A stretch of DNA of 35,957 nucleotides from Vibrio halioticoli NBRC 102217. Lineage in GTDB: Bacteria; Pseudomonadota; Gammaproteobacteria; Enterobacterales; Vibrionaceae. The stretch spans positions 1 to 35,957 of the forward strand of contig NZ_BAUJ01000057.1 in assembly GCF_000496695.1 (NCBI RefSeq). Reading direction: 5' to 3'. This document shows positions 9,901 to 18,495 of this stretch, one piece after another; the first letter of the stretch is position 1; each line of letters starts with the position of its first letter. The notes beneath the pieces are model-generated. The model saw nothing but the letters and a program-made list of their open reading frames with translations, had not been told where the DNA came from and did not search any database. The translations under genes were made by a program, and so were the position numbers.

Positions 9901-10489
9901 AGAAGAAGAGTGGCTACCGGTATTGCAAGATATGGTCGATAAAGTGCTCTCGACCGACCTTGATGGTCAGGGTATGAGATTGTGCGATAAAAACCCTCAG
10001 CAAAGGCTGGTAGAAATGGAGTTTTTATTGCCGATAGAGCTTCTCTCTGCGCCGCGATTTAATGCCATTACCCATCAGCATGATCCGTTAACGGCTCAAG
10101 CAGGCGATCTTGGTTTTGCTCCAGTGGAAGGGATGCTAAAAGGCTTTATTGATTTGGTGTTTGAGCATCAAGGTAAATATTACGTCCTTGATTGGAAATC
10201 CAACCATTTAGGCGATTCTGCTCAAGATTATCACCAAAGTAATTTGCACAAAGCGATGTTAGATCATCGCTATGATGCCCAGTATCAAATCTATGCATTG
10301 GCACTGCATCGCTTTTTAAGCAGTCGTATTGCAGACTACGATTATGAAACGCATTTTGGTGGTGTGTTCTATTTGTTTTTACGTGGCATGGATGGCAGTG
10401 GTGAATACGGGGTATTTTCCGCGAAACCATCGTTACCTATGCTCAATGAATTAGATGCTCATATTCGTGGTGAGGAGGCAATAAAATGA
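6902..10489 (+). CDS. recB: Exodeoxyribonuclease V subunit RecB
   Basis: RecB is the 3'-5' helicase and the only nuclease subunit of RecBCD. The protein is 1195 residues, close to the family length. Walker A ASAGTGKT is at residues 27-34 (Lys33). Further superfamily-1 motifs follow: VVTFTEAATAELKDRIR, the DEFQDTDPQQY Walker B region, GDPKQAIYAFRGAD, TNWRSS, TIHKSKGLEYD and LIYVAVTRAVY. The C-terminal nuclease domain has the VLDWKSN motif; its Asp1097 corresponds to the catalytic Asp1080 of E. coli. The ATG has AGGG upstream. The stop overlaps the recD start by four bases, indicating translational coupling. Confidence 0.97.
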   Translation: MTEVTNIIPAPLETMTFPLHGARLIEASAGTGKTFTIAGLYLRLLLGHGDNGQAHNKPLNVEQILVVTFTEAATAELKDRIRARIHQARVAFSRGVSDDPVIKPLLEQTQDRDRACELLLAAERQMDEAAVFTIHGFCQRMLTQNAFESGSRFKNQFIQDESQLKAQVVSDYWRRHFYQMNEAMVAEIRSHWRHPHDLLTELDRFISGNEVYIHSQAQSGDLEALYAQRVALIDELKRDWLAVSSELEKLIADSGITKNPYNKRNVPNWISQGDSWAEVTPSTLGMPDCLERFCSSVLQAKTKEGKQAPEHAIFDQLEAFYQLPKLEVKLAILGNAIPECRAELQKAKRQQQKLSFDDLLSQLDHALQADEEDLLSERIRQLYPIAMIDEFQDTDPQQYNIFSHLYLDHPECGLFMIGDPKQAIYAFRGADIFTYIRARNEVTSHFNLTTNWRSSEQMVEASNALFVESEAPFIYNDDIPFTSVLPSPGADKKSWSLHGETQPAMTVWHQQQEEGGVAKGSYNHTMAQSTATQIQRLLSASDQGNALLHSAKDKAIQAGNIAVLVRTGREASLVRQALSEKGVASVYLSNRESVFASPVACDVMLFLQGALNSENDRALRTAAASSLFDLSLFDLERLNQDEQYWELLSQEFSDYRQLWLKSGIMPMIRKLIQHRELAQRLQKQPHGERVLTDLMHLAELLQQASAELESDHALLRWFSESIDEAYDGESGDEQKQRLESERNLVQVVTIHKSKGLEYDIIFVPFVSACRKSDKALYYDAEQQCTRFDLDNNEEGIALSDKERLAEDLRLIYVAVTRAVYSCYLGVAALKDGRSKKVMTHLSSIGYLLQGGEEQDASALSAALSQLEEKYPSITVCDPIAPDDACYIPIEQDAPLLEANKMQQQIDWRWRMTSYSGLVKQGHGHAHKDDSIWLDTTLDVDASQDQAPMLDLMQKSMFNFPRGARPGTFLHTLFEEVEYTQSAFSDKNSEVIRQLIIKEQLEEEWLPVLQDMVDKVLSTDLDGQGMRLCDKNPQQRLVEMEFLLPIELLSAPRFNAITHQHDPLTAQAGDLGFAPVEGMLKGFIDLVFEHQGKYYVLDWKSNHLGDSAQDYHQSNLHKAMLDHRYDAQYQIYALALHRFLSSRIADYDYETHFGGVFYLFLRGMDGSGEYGVFSAKPSLPMLNELDAHIRGEEAIK

Positions 10490-12645
10490 TAGCGTCGAGT
10501 GAAAGCCTTCCAGAAGTGCTCAATGTGGCCGAGATTGCGCCAGAGCAATTGAGTAAATACCGCCAGAAAAGCTGGCTAGATTGGTTACACGTTATGGCTG
10601 GTGTGGGCATGGTGCGCGATATTGATTTTCAGTTGGCTAAGTTTTTTTCCGAGCAAGAAAAAACCGCATCAGCGGCGCATGTTGCGGTAATGGTATGCGC
10701 GGTGAGTTATGAGCTCAGTAAAGGCAATTCATGCTTACCGGTTAGTAATGCTTGGAATCCATTAAAATCCTTTGGCGCGACACAACTTGAGCCACTTTTT
10801 GACCCACAACTATTTGCCTGTGATTGGGCGGATGAGCTCACTAAATCGAGCTTAGTTGCGCAAGATTTTCAACAAGCTATGCGCTTACCCTTAGTGTTTG
10901 AATTTGGCAGTTTGTATTTGCAGAAATATTGGCACTTTGAAGGGGCTCTGGCACAAAAGCTATTGGAATACGCTGAGCCTATCGCGATGGATGCGCAGCA
11001 ATTATCTGTGTTGAGATTGCAGTTAGATCAATTATTCACATGGCAGTTAAGTTATCTGTTTAAAGATATTCAAACGCTTAAAAAAGCCAATGCCAGTGAT
11101 GCGCAAATTCATCGAGCCATTTGTGAGTCTTTGGATGTGGTGGACACCGCTGACATTGCATTGGATAAACTGGTGGCGATTGCCAGCAGTGCTAAGTCAG
11201 CCAGCGACCTTGAAGTATTAAATGAATACATACCGTTAAGTGCGTGTTTAAACCATCAGAAAGTGGCCGCCGCTACTGCGCTTACGCGCCGCTTTTGTGT
11301 AATTTCAGGGGGCCCGGGTACGGGCAAAACCACCACTGTCTCTAAATTGTTAGCTGCGCTGGTGGCCTCAAGTGAAGTGGAACTTGATATCAAGCTTGCT
11401 GCGCCAACGGGAAAAGCGGCGGCGCGTCTGACCGAATCCATCGGACAAGCCATTGATTCCTTGCCTGTGTCACCGGAGATAAAAGAAAAAATCCCCACCT
11501 CTGCCAGCACATTACACCGCTTGCTTGGCGCTATTCCTAATCGCACAGAGTTTAAACACAATGCCAAGAATCCGTTGCATTTAGATTTGTTGATTCTCGA
11601 TGAAGCTTCCATGGTCGATTTGCCTATGATGTTCAAATTGCTCAACGCACTGCCAGCGAACGCGCGTTTGATATTACTGGGTGATAGAGATCAGCTTTCA
11701 TCTGTGGAAGCTGGGGCGGTATTAGGGGATATTTGCCAACTTGGCGGACAAGGTTACAGCGCGGCGCATAGCGAGCTTCTAAATAAGTTAACCGGCTACC
11801 AATTGCCTGCATCACCTTATGTGGGTACGGCGATTAGTGATAGCTTGTGTGTATTGCAAAAGAGCTTTCGTTTTCACAGTCGCTCTGGCGTAGGTCAGTT
11901 AGCACGCGCTATCAACTCAGGTAGCAGCAGTAAAGCGACAGAGGTGTTTGCCAGTCAGTATCAAGATATCGAGCACTTTGAGGTCAACAGTGAGCGTTAC
12001 GCGCAATTGATTGATACTTTAGCGACTCGCTATAAAGAGTACCTAAACCTTAGATTTGAGCAAAATGGCACGTTAAGCATGTCTGCATTTGCGCGCACTG
12101 TGTTGCAAAGCTTTGCGCAAACCCGCTTGCTGTGTGCAGTCAGAGAAGGCGAGTTTGGAGTAGAAGGCACCAATGCCAATATTGAAAAAGTATTGGCACG
12201 GAAAGCCTTAATTGCTGCGGATAGAGATACTTGGTACATAGGAAGGCCTGTGATGGTCAATAGTAACGATCACAGTCAGCATTTGTATAATGGTGATATT
12301 GGCATTTGTTTGTTGGATGAAAGCTTACAAGAGCCGAGATTGAAAGTGTATTTTGAACTGCCTGATGGCAGCGTAAAAGGCGTGCTTCCAAGTCGCGTAC
12401 CGCCACATGAAACCGCATATTCAATGACTATTCATAAATCGCAAGGCAGTGAGTTTGACTATACGTTATTGTTACTGCCGAAAACGATGACACCGATACT
12501 GACCAGAGAGTTATTTTATACCGGTGTGACGCGCGCCAAGAATCGTCTGGGTGTGTATGCTGATGTTGGTATTATGCAGCGCGCTATCAAGCAAAAAACC
12601 GCAAGAAGTAGCCATCTGTCGCAACGTTTGCAAACAGATAGCTAG
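10486..12645 (+). CDS. recD: Exodeoxyribonuclease V subunit RecD
   Basis: RecD is the 5'-3' helicase and regulatory motor of RecBCD. Walker A GGPGTGKT is at residues 275-282 (Lys281), Walker B is LLILDEASMVD, then come LLGDRDQLSSVEAGAVLGD and the C-terminal YSMTIHKSQGSEFD and LFYTGVTRAK motifs. The N-terminal region contains the RecB-interaction part. At 719 residues it is about 110 longer than E. coli RecD (608), with extra sequence in the N-terminal 250 residues and after the GAVLGDICQL segment. All helicase motifs are intact, so this looks like a long form rather than a fusion. It starts with ATG four bases inside recB and converges on argA with 15 bases between. Confidence 0.95.
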   Translation: MIASSESLPEVLNVAEIAPEQLSKYRQKSWLDWLHVMAGVGMVRDIDFQLAKFFSEQEKTASAAHVAVMVCAVSYELSKGNSCLPVSNAWNPLKSFGATQLEPLFDPQLFACDWADELTKSSLVAQDFQQAMRLPLVFEFGSLYLQKYWHFEGALAQKLLEYAEPIAMDAQQLSVLRLQLDQLFTWQLSYLFKDIQTLKKANASDAQIHRAICESLDVVDTADIALDKLVAIASSAKSASDLEVLNEYIPLSACLNHQKVAAATALTRRFCVISGGPGTGKTTTVSKLLAALVASSEVELDIKLAAPTGKAAARLTESIGQAIDSLPVSPEIKEKIPTSASTLHRLLGAIPNRTEFKHNAKNPLHLDLLILDEASMVDLPMMFKLLNALPANARLILLGDRDQLSSVEAGAVLGDICQLGGQGYSAAHSELLNKLTGYQLPASPYVGTAISDSLCVLQKSFRFHSRSGVGQLARAINSGSSSKATEVFASQYQDIEHFEVNSERYAQLIDTLATRYKEYLNLRFEQNGTLSMSAFARTVLQSFAQTRLLCAVREGEFGVEGTNANIEKVLARKALIAADRDTWYIGRPVMVNSNDHSQHLYNGDIGICLLDESLQEPRLKVYFELPDGSVKGVLPSRVPPHETAYSMTIHKSQGSEFDYTLLLLPKTMTPILTRELFYTGVTRAKNRLGVYADVGIMQRAIKQKTARSSHLSQRLQTDS

Positions 12646-12660
12646 TGGGTGCGAAATGTC

Positions 12661-13980
12661 TTAGTTGATATCCAGCGCTAAGATTTTTGATTTTCGTTGG
12701 AAGTTATAGAGGTCCTGCTTTTTAATCGGCAGTGCCTCTAAATCAATTTCAGCAAAACCTTGCTCTCTAAACCAATGCAAACTGCGGGTGGTCAAAATAA
12801 ACAGTTGTTTGATTCCGAGCGCATAGGCTTGATGCTTCATGTGCTCTAATAAATGCACGCCGCGGTTGCCATCTCTATAGTCAGAGTGAATAGCTACGCA
12901 GGCCATTTCGGCCATTTGATCTTCGACATAAGGATAGAGCGCGGCGCAACCAATGATGAGCTGATCTTTGACTATGATAGTAAATCGCTCAATTTCTCGC
13001 TCTAACTGTTCGCGAGAGCGACGCACTAAAATGCCTTCACTTTCTAGCGGTTCAATCAAGTCTAAAATACCGCCAATGTCATCAATGGTGGCAATGCGCA
13101 CTTGCTCGGCGCTGTCCATCACAACTTGTGTACCGATACCATCACGAGAGAATAGCTCTTGTATTAAAGCACCATCATCAAGGTAGCTCACAAGGTGACT
13201 GCGCTGTACGCCTTTTTCACAGGCTTTTACTGCTGCCTGTAAGAAGCGTTCAGTGATAGGAGCATTGCCTGGCATGCCTTGTTGTAGGATGCTTTCTAGC
13301 TCGTGTGGGAACAGCTCTGCAGCCACTTCACCATTAGGTTTGATGTAACCTTGATCTGAGCTAAAACCAATCAGTTTGTCCGCTTTTAGTTTTATCGCTA
13401 CTTGAGTGGCAATTTGTTCTGATACTAGGTTAAAACACTCGCCTGTAACGGAGCCTGCCACTGGGCCAATCAATACTATCGACTCTTGCTCAAGCGCGCG
13501 GTTGATGCCTTCAACATCAATGCGGCGTACTCGCCCACTGTGTTGATAATCCACTCCGTTATCCACACCTAATGGCTGCGCAATCACAAAGTTACCGCTG
13601 ACCACATTGAGTTGGTTTCCCGCCATAGGCGTATTGTTGAGACTCATAGAGAGGTGAGCGGTAATGGCGAGCTGTAATTGCCCTGATGCTTGCATGACAT
13701 GCGGTAAGGTCGTTGACTCAGTGATCCTAATCCCTTTGTGATAAGGGGAAGATAAGGACTGTAAGCTAAGGCGTTGGTCTATTTGCGGGCGAGCGCCATG
13801 CACCAATACCAGCTTCACGCCAAGGCTATGCAGTAGTGCAATATCGCTGACGATATTAGGGAAATTATCATGGCTTAACGCATCACCACAGAGATAGATA
13901 ACCATAGTGCTATCACGGTGAGCATTTACATATGGGGTGGATTGCCGAAATCCTTTGACCAGTTCAGTACTACGAGACAT
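12661..13980 (-). CDS. argA: N-acetylglutamate synthase (ArgA)
   Basis: ArgA catalyses the first step of arginine biosynthesis, acetyl-CoA plus glutamate to N-acetylglutamate. The N-terminal two thirds is an amino-acid-kinase fold that binds arginine for feedback inhibition ([49 protein letters not shown]). The C-terminal part from about residue 290 is the GNAT acetyltransferase ([33 protein letters not shown]). The ATG at 13980 is chosen because AGAG lies seven bases upstream; a TTG two codons earlier is in frame. The protein is 439 residues. A tandem ARG-box pair lies directly upstream, indicating ArgR repression. Confidence 0.96.
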   Translation of the reverse strand: MSRSTELVKGFRQSTPYVNAHRDSTMVIYLCGDALSHDNFPNIVSDIALLHSLGVKLVLVHGARPQIDQRLSLQSLSSPYHKGIRITESTTLPHVMQASGQLQLAITAHLSMSLNNTPMAGNQLNVVSGNFVIAQPLGVDNGVDYQHSGRVRRIDVEGINRALEQESIVLIGPVAGSVTGECFNLVSEQIATQVAIKLKADKLIGFSSDQGYIKPNGEVAAELFPHELESILQQGMPGNAPITERFLQAAVKACEKGVQRSHLVSYLDDGALIQELFSRDGIGTQVVMDSAEQVRIATIDDIGGILDLIEPLESEGILVRRSREQLEREIERFTIIVKDQLIIGCAALYPYVEDQMAEMACVAIHSDYRDGNRGVHLLEHMKHQAYALGIKQLFILTTRSLHWFREQGFAEIDLEALPIKKQDLYNFQRKSKILALDIN

Positions 13981-13992
13981 AACCAACTCTGA

Positions 13993-14031
13993 TGTGAATT
14001 TTTATACAATAATAATGCGTATTTATATGAT
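13993..14031. promoter_or_regulatory. Tandem ARG boxes (ArgR operator) before argA
   Basis: Box 1 (13993-14010) has the core TGAATTTTTATACA, matching 13 of 14 positions of TGAAT-W4-ATTCA. Box 2 (14014-14031) is weaker, about 9 of 14. The two 18-bp boxes are separated by exactly three bases, the spacing of classical ArgR operators. They start 12 bases upstream of the argA start codon, where binding would block transcription or initiation. Confidence 0.65.
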
Positions 14032-14179
14032 TGCAACTGTTTAAATGACTCTATATTAAAAGAATGCGATAACAGTTCTAGATTTAATGTGTGTGTTTTC
14101 TTTAACAAGCATTGCGTAAAGCATGTGAGTTTGTCATTCTGACTTTCTAAGGTTTATTTAAGGATATAAAACCCATCCT

Positions 14180-15280
14180 ATGCACAAATTTATTCCATTC
14201 TTTGCCGTTGCGATCCTATTAACGGGCTGTGCCCAGAATACTGATAATGGTCAGCAATATTTTGACCAAGAATTTACTCAGCCTCTTACGCAAACTAAAA
14301 CTATAAATAGTAATGCATTTCGAGATTTAAACTCGTTTGATGCGCAGGCTAAGCAGGTGCTAGATAACTCACCTTCCATGGCGGCTAAGTACCAAGAGTT
14401 GTACCAACACCTTTCTGAGTGGGCATTGCAAAGTGGAGATCCTGCTGACCTAGAACGTTTTGGCGTACAAAGTGCGCAGATGCGTGGCGGAGACAATAAA
14501 GGGAATGTGCTATTTACTGGATATTTTTCTCCGGTCATTGAATTACGTCATGTTCCTGATCAAACCTATAAATACCCTGTTTACGGTAAGCCAAGTTGCA
14601 GTAGCCAATGTCCTACTCGTGCTCAAATCTATGATGGGGCATTAACGGGCAAAGGGTTAGAACTTGGTTACGCGGCCAACATGATTGACCCATTTTTAAT
14701 GGAAGTGCAGGGCAGTGGCTTTGTTCATTTTGGCGATGACAACAGCATGCAGTATTTCGCTTATGCGGGGAAAAACAATCGCTCTTACGTCAGTATCGGA
14801 CGCATCTTAATTGAGCGCGGTTTAGTCGAGCGCAAAGACATGTCTTTGAAAGCGATTAAACAATGGGTGTCTGAAAACGATGAAGAGACCGTAAAAGAGC
14901 TATTAGAGCAAAACCCTTCTTATGTGTTCTTCGCCCCGAAAGATGATTTAGCGGTGCGTGGTTCGGCAGGCATTCCTTTATTGCCAATGGCAGCAGTGGC
15001 AGGAGACAGATCTTGGCTACCTATGGGCACGCCAATTTTAGCTGAAGTGCCTTTGCTTAATGCCGACGGCACATGGTCTGGTACACACGCTTTGCGCTTG
15101 TTATTGGTATTAGATACCGGTGGCGCAGTGAAACAAAATCACCTCGATCTTTATCACGGTATGGGCGAGCGAGCAGGTGTACAGTCTGGGCACTATAAGC
15201 ACTTTGGCCGCGTCTGGAAATTAGGCTTAGAAAACTCAGTCACCGCTAATCCATGGCAATTGCCAAAAGGGAAACAGTGA
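14180..15280 (+). CDS. mltA: Membrane-bound lytic murein transglycosylase A (MltA)
   Basis: MltA cleaves the glycan strand of peptidoglycan between MurNAc and GlcNAc, forming 1,6-anhydro ends. A lipoprotein signal is clear: MHKFIPFFAVAILLTGCAQ, with the lipidated Cys at residue 17, so it is probably an outer-membrane lipoprotein. Family segments are FTGYFSPVIELRH, FLMEVQGSGFVHF and the C-terminal LLLVLDTGGAVK. Asp312 of that motif corresponds to the catalytic Asp308 of E. coli. The length of 366 residues equals the family norm. A strong hairpin terminator follows. Its products are the type of muropeptide imported by AmpG, which is encoded further along the window. Confidence 0.96.
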   Translation: MHKFIPFFAVAILLTGCAQNTDNGQQYFDQEFTQPLTQTKTINSNAFRDLNSFDAQAKQVLDNSPSMAAKYQELYQHLSEWALQSGDPADLERFGVQSAQMRGGDNKGNVLFTGYFSPVIELRHVPDQTYKYPVYGKPSCSSQCPTRAQIYDGALTGKGLELGYAANMIDPFLMEVQGSGFVHFGDDNSMQYFAYAGKNNRSYVSIGRILIERGLVERKDMSLKAIKQWVSENDEETVKELLEQNPSYVFFAPKDDLAVRGSAGIPLLPMAAVAGDRSWLPMGTPILAEVPLLNADGTWSGTHALRLLLVLDTGGAVKQNHLDLYHGMGERAGVQSGHYKHFGRVWKLGLENSVTANPWQLPKGKQ

Positions 15281-15328
15281 TTCGATTTTACAAGTCAGCC
15301 TAAACACGGCAAAGACTAGACATTAAAC

Positions 15329-15360
15329 ACAAGAGTGCGTATAAAACGCACTCTTGTTGT
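15329..15360 (+). terminator. Strong hairpin terminator after mltA
   Basis: ACAAGAGTGCGT (15329-15340) and ACGCACTCTTGT (15346-15357) form a perfect 12-bp stem with a five-base loop ATAAA, followed by TGTTGTTTAC. It separates mltA from tcdA. In-frame GTG codon 15335 upstream of tcdA lies inside this stem, which argues against its use as a start. Confidence 0.8.
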
Positions 15361-15382
15361 TTACAGTTCAGAGATAAAGCTC

Positions 15383-16192
15383 ATGCGAGAATTAACCACC
15401 CCAGCATCCGAATCCTATGACCAACGTTTTGGCGGTACGCGTCGCCTGTATGGAAATAGCGAAGTGGAAATCTTACGTGCCGCGCACGTGTGTGTGATTG
15501 GTATTGGTGGTGTGGGCTCTTGGGCAGTAGAAGCGCTAGCGCGCAGTGGCGTGGGTGAGTTAACTCTAATTGATATGGACGATGTGTGCGTGACTAACAT
15601 CAACCGTCAAATACACGCTATGAGCGGCACTGTGGGCAAGAGTAAAATTGAAGTGATGGCAGAGCGTGTCGCGCTAATTAACCCTGAGTGTAAAGTGAAT
15701 CTGATTGATGACTTTATTGGCCCAGAAAATCAATCTGAATATTTGAGTAAAGAATACGACTACGTATTAGATGCCATTGATAGCGTTAAAGCTAAGACTT
15801 CATTGTTGGCCTATTGTCGTAGCAACAAAATTAAAGTGATCACTATCGGTGGTGCTGGTGGTCAGGTCGACCCAACGCAAATCAGTGTGGCGGATCTGAG
15901 CAAGACAGTGCAAGACCCGCTTGCAAAGAAAATCAAAGATCAACTGCGCCGTTTCCATAACTTTAGCAAGAATCCAAAGCGTAAGTTTGGCATCGATTGC
16001 GTCTTTTCTACAGAGCATCTTAAATACCCGCAAGCCGATGGTAGTGTCTGCGCGGTGAAAGCCACAGCCGAAGGCCCTAAGCGAATGGATTGTGCGACTG
16101 GCTTTGGCGCAGCCACTGTTGTGACTGCCACCTTTGGTTTTGTCGCAGTGTCGCGTATCATTGCCAAATTGATTGAAAAACACAGCGCGTAA
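15383..16192 (+). CDS. tcdA: tRNA threonylcarbamoyladenosine dehydratase (TcdA/CsdL)
   Basis: TcdA is an E1-like enzyme that uses ATP to dehydrate t6A37 of tRNA to cyclic ct6A. The ATG at 15383 gives 269 residues, as in E. coli (268). Visible features are SYDQRFGGTRRLYG at the N-terminus, the GIGGVG nucleotide loop at residues 40-45, LIDMDDVCVTNINRQIHA, YVLDAIDSVKAK and the C-terminal GPKRMDCATGFGAATVVTA. csdE begins 16 bases after the stop, forming the sulfur-relay-linked pair known in E. coli (csdL, csdE). A longer frame that starts at 15335 is rejected because it begins inside the mltA terminator. Confidence 0.96.
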   Translation: MRELTTPASESYDQRFGGTRRLYGNSEVEILRAAHVCVIGIGGVGSWAVEALARSGVGELTLIDMDDVCVTNINRQIHAMSGTVGKSKIEVMAERVALINPECKVNLIDDFIGPENQSEYLSKEYDYVLDAIDSVKAKTSLLAYCRSNKIKVITIGGAGGQVDPTQISVADLSKTVQDPLAKKIKDQLRRFHNFSKNPKRKFGIDCVFSTEHLKYPQADGSVCAVKATAEGPKRMDCATGFGAATVVTATFGFVAVSRIIAKLIEKHSA

Positions 16193-16208
16193 TTAAGGTC
16201 TACTTATC

Positions 16209-16634
16209 ATGACATACCCAGAAAACCCGTTTGGCAGCACCATTCTTGAACAGGATATCCTTGCGCAGATGCAACAATGCCAAGGTTGGGAGCAGCGTTA
16301 TCGACAGGTGATCTTGTGGGGTAAGCAATTACCCGCAATGCCTGATGAGCTAAAAGCTGAACAGGTGTTAGTGGCGGGTTGTGAAAGCCAAGTATGGTTG
16401 GTGGGTAAGCAAGTTGACGGAGTTTGGCAGTTTTGTGCTGACTCTGACGCGCGCATTGTGCGCGGTTTGATTGCCTTGGTACTGACGGTATGTAATGGCA
16501 AAAACAGTCAACAAATTCAGCAATTTGATATCGATGACTATTTTGAAAAACTTGGTTTGATCCAACATTTAAGCCCATCGCGAGGCAATGGGCTTAAAGC
16601 AATTGTTGAGCAAATTAAAACACTCAGTGCATAG
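16209..16634 (+). CDS. csdE: Sulfur acceptor protein CsdE
   Basis: This is a 141-residue SufE-family protein. The GCESQVWL motif places the persulfide-carrying cysteine at residue 58 (VLVAGCESQVW), equivalent to Cys61 of E. coli CsdE. It accepts sulfur from the cysteine desulfurase CsdA and passes it on. Other family segments are WEQRYRQVILWGKQLP and the C-terminal HLSPSRGNGLKAIVEQI. It is co-directional with tcdA (16-base gap) and convergent with csdA, whose product is its partner. Confidence 0.95.
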   Translation: MTYPENPFGSTILEQDILAQMQQCQGWEQRYRQVILWGKQLPAMPDELKAEQVLVAGCESQVWLVGKQVDGVWQFCADSDARIVRGLIALVLTVCNGKNSQQIQQFDIDDYFEKLGLIQHLSPSRGNGLKAIVEQIKTLSA

Positions 16635-16640
16635 GTTGGT

Positions 16641-16667
16641 TTATAGGTTTATAGGTTTATAGGTTTA
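16641..16667. repeat. 8-bp tandem repeat (TTATAGGT)x3
   Basis: Three exact head-to-tail copies of TTATAGGT followed by a partial TTA occupy the short space between the convergent csdE and csdA stops. The array is probably a replication-slippage product with no evident function, and copy number may vary between strains. Confidence 0.8.
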
Positions 16668-16685
16668 GCGATTGTTGAGAAGCCG

Positions 16686-17897
16686 CTAAAGCATATCAAC
16701 GGCCTTGGTTAGAGCCGCAATTAGCGCATCCACTTCTTGCTCATTGTTATACACAGCAAAAGAGATGCGCACCGTTCCCTTTATACCTAAGCTATCCATC
16801 AGTGGATGAGCACAGTGGTGTCCCGCGCGTAGCGCAATGCCTTGTTGATCGAGCAAGGTCGCAATATCTTCATGATGCACTCCCGGCATAATAAAGCTTA
16901 AAATACTGGCTCCTGCTTGATAACCGACAATCTCAATATCTTCAATTTTTGAAATGGCTTGGTAGGCTTTGTGTTGCAACGCCTGCACATGTTGCTCAGC
17001 CTCGGCATGATTGATACTGGTTAACCAATCAATCGCGCTTGAGAGGGCTAAAGCGCCGGCTACATTCGGCGTACCCGCTTCAAATTTGCCGGGAAGCTCA
17101 CTAAATGAGGTGCCAGAAAAGCTGACCTTTTGCACCATTTTGCCGCCGCCATGCCAAGGTGGCATCGCCTCAAGTAAAGCCAGTTTGCCGTATAACACGC
17201 CAATACCCGTTGGCGCATACAGCTTGTGACCAGAAAAGACGTAAAAATCACAATCTAGCGCCTGCACATCAACCGCCTCGTGAACAATACCTTGCGCGCC
17301 ATCAAGTACGATAACAGTATTAAATTGGCGAGCCAGTTTGATCATCTGTTTTACAGGATGATGAGTCCCGGTGACATTAGAAACTTGGCCAATGGCTAAG
17401 ATCTTGGTGTTGTGATTAAGGCGTGCTTGAAAAGCCTCAAGATCTAAAGTGCAATCGTCCAACATCGGGATCTTTACGACTTTCGCGCCAGTTTGCTCCG
17501 CCACAATTTGCCAAGGAACAATATTGGCGTGGTGCTCCATTTCACTGACCAGTATTTCATCACCTGCTTGCAGAGTGTTTCTGGCATACGTTTGCGCAAT
17601 CAAATTGATGGCTTCGGTGGCGCCGCGCGTCCATACAATCTCTTTGTGGGAGCTTGCGTTGATGAAATCACGCACATTTTCACGAGCTTGCTCAAATGCG
17701 CTGGTGGCGCTGGCCGTTAAGCTGTGCGTACCTCTGTGTACATTGGCATTGTGCTGCGAATAGTAGTGGCTAATCGTATCGATAACCTGCAACGGTTTTT
17801 GGGTGGTGGCAGCGCTATCAAGATACACCAAAGGTTGTTGGTTTACTTGTTGCTGCAATGCAGGAAACTGGGCTCGAATGGCTTGAATATCAAACAC
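16686..17897 (-). CDS. csdA: Cysteine desulfurase CsdA
   Basis: CsdA is a PLP enzyme of the SufS/CsdA class that removes sulfur from cysteine and passes it to CsdE. The protein has 403 residues. The N-terminal PLVYLDSAATTQKP, EHHANIVPWQ, the PLP-lysine segment FYVFSGHKLYAPTGIG and the active-site RAGHHCAHPL (Cys362) are all present. The start is GTG with GGAG six bases upstream and lies eight bases inside the end of yajL, so the two genes are translationally coupled. Its partner gene csdE ends 51 bases away on the other strand. Confidence 0.95.
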   Translation of the reverse strand: MFDIQAIRAQFPALQQQVNQQPLVYLDSAATTQKPLQVIDTISHYYSQHNANVHRGTHSLTASATSAFEQARENVRDFINASSHKEIVWTRGATEAINLIAQTYARNTLQAGDEILVSEMEHHANIVPWQIVAEQTGAKVVKIPMLDDCTLDLEAFQARLNHNTKILAIGQVSNVTGTHHPVKQMIKLARQFNTVIVLDGAQGIVHEAVDVQALDCDFYVFSGHKLYAPTGIGVLYGKLALLEAMPPWHGGGKMVQKVSFSGTSFSELPGKFEAGTPNVAGALALSSAIDWLTSINHAEAEQHVQALQHKAYQAISKIEDIEIVGYQAGASILSFIMPGVHHEDIATLLDQQGIALRAGHHCAHPLMDSLGIKGTVRISFAVYNNEQEVDALIAALTKAVDML

Positions 17898-18495
17898 CTT
17901 TAGCTCCTAATTCGTGATAATGAAGGTTAGGTAGTGGCACCATAGGCTCAGCTACGCTCCAAGCAAAGGCTTTACCTGAAAGCAAAATGATGATTTCGAT
18001 GGCAAACTCAAAAGCGCTAGCTGGGCCTTGGCTAGTCAGCAGTTTATTGAGTTGATCATAGGTGACGCGTTTATCTCGCCAATTGTTTTCAGGAATGTGC
18101 GCTTTAAAGTGTGGATGGCAAGTCATCAATGCTTTTGGATACAACTGATGGTGTTGCAGTACCAATGCAGGGGTCGCGCAAATCGCAGCGTTTAATCGGC
18201 CATCGTATTGTTGCTGTTTGATCATTTCGACCAACAGGATGCTTTGTTGGAAAACCTCAGCGCCGCCAACGCCGCCGGGCATCGCAATAACATCAAACTC
18301 TTCATCGGCTACATCCACAAGTTTCACCTCAGCGGTGAGCACAATGCCACGCGAACCTTTAAAGCTAAGTGCACCTTCAGGATCAACGCTGGCTACCGTT
18401 ACTTGGTAGTTAGCACGAATTAAAACATCAATGATGGTAATGGCTTCCATCTCTTCAGTGCCCGGAGCTATGGGTACTAAGGCCTTAATGGTCAT
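17890..18495 (-). CDS. yajL: DJ-1/PfpI family protein YajL
   Basis: This 201-residue protein is close to E. coli YajL (ThiJ), reported as a chaperone and protein deglycase against glyoxal adducts. The nucleophile elbow AAICATPALVL places the catalytic cysteine at residue 106, exactly as in YajL and human DJ-1, and Glu15 of PGTEEMEA is the supporting acid. Other family segments are VIAMPGGVGGAE and TSQGPASAFEFAIEII. The ATG overlaps the panE stop by four bases. The exact reaction of the family remains debated. Confidence 0.93.
   Translation of the reverse strand: MTIKALVPIAPGTEEMEAITIIDVLIRANYQVTVASVDPEGALSFKGSRGIVLTAEVKLVDVADEEFDVIAMPGGVGGAEVFQQSILLVEMIKQQQYDGRLNAAICATPALVLQHHQLYPKALMTCHPHFKAHIPENNWRDKRVTYDQLNKLLTSQGPASAFEFAIEIIILLSGKAFAWSVAEPMVPLPNLHYHELGAKGV

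Noticed and set aside
11256..11645. 129-codon minus-strand open frame inside recD
   Set aside because: It is opposite the strongly conserved Walker A and B part of recD and has no recognisable domain or ribosome site. It is a shadow of the coding strand.
15335..15382. GTG start for tcdA 16 codons upstream
   Set aside because: It lies inside the mltA terminator stem. The ATG at 15383 gives the family length and N-terminus.
15800..16183. 127-codon minus-strand open frame inside tcdA
   Set aside because: It is antisense to conserved TcdA sequence, and its composition looks like a translated complement.
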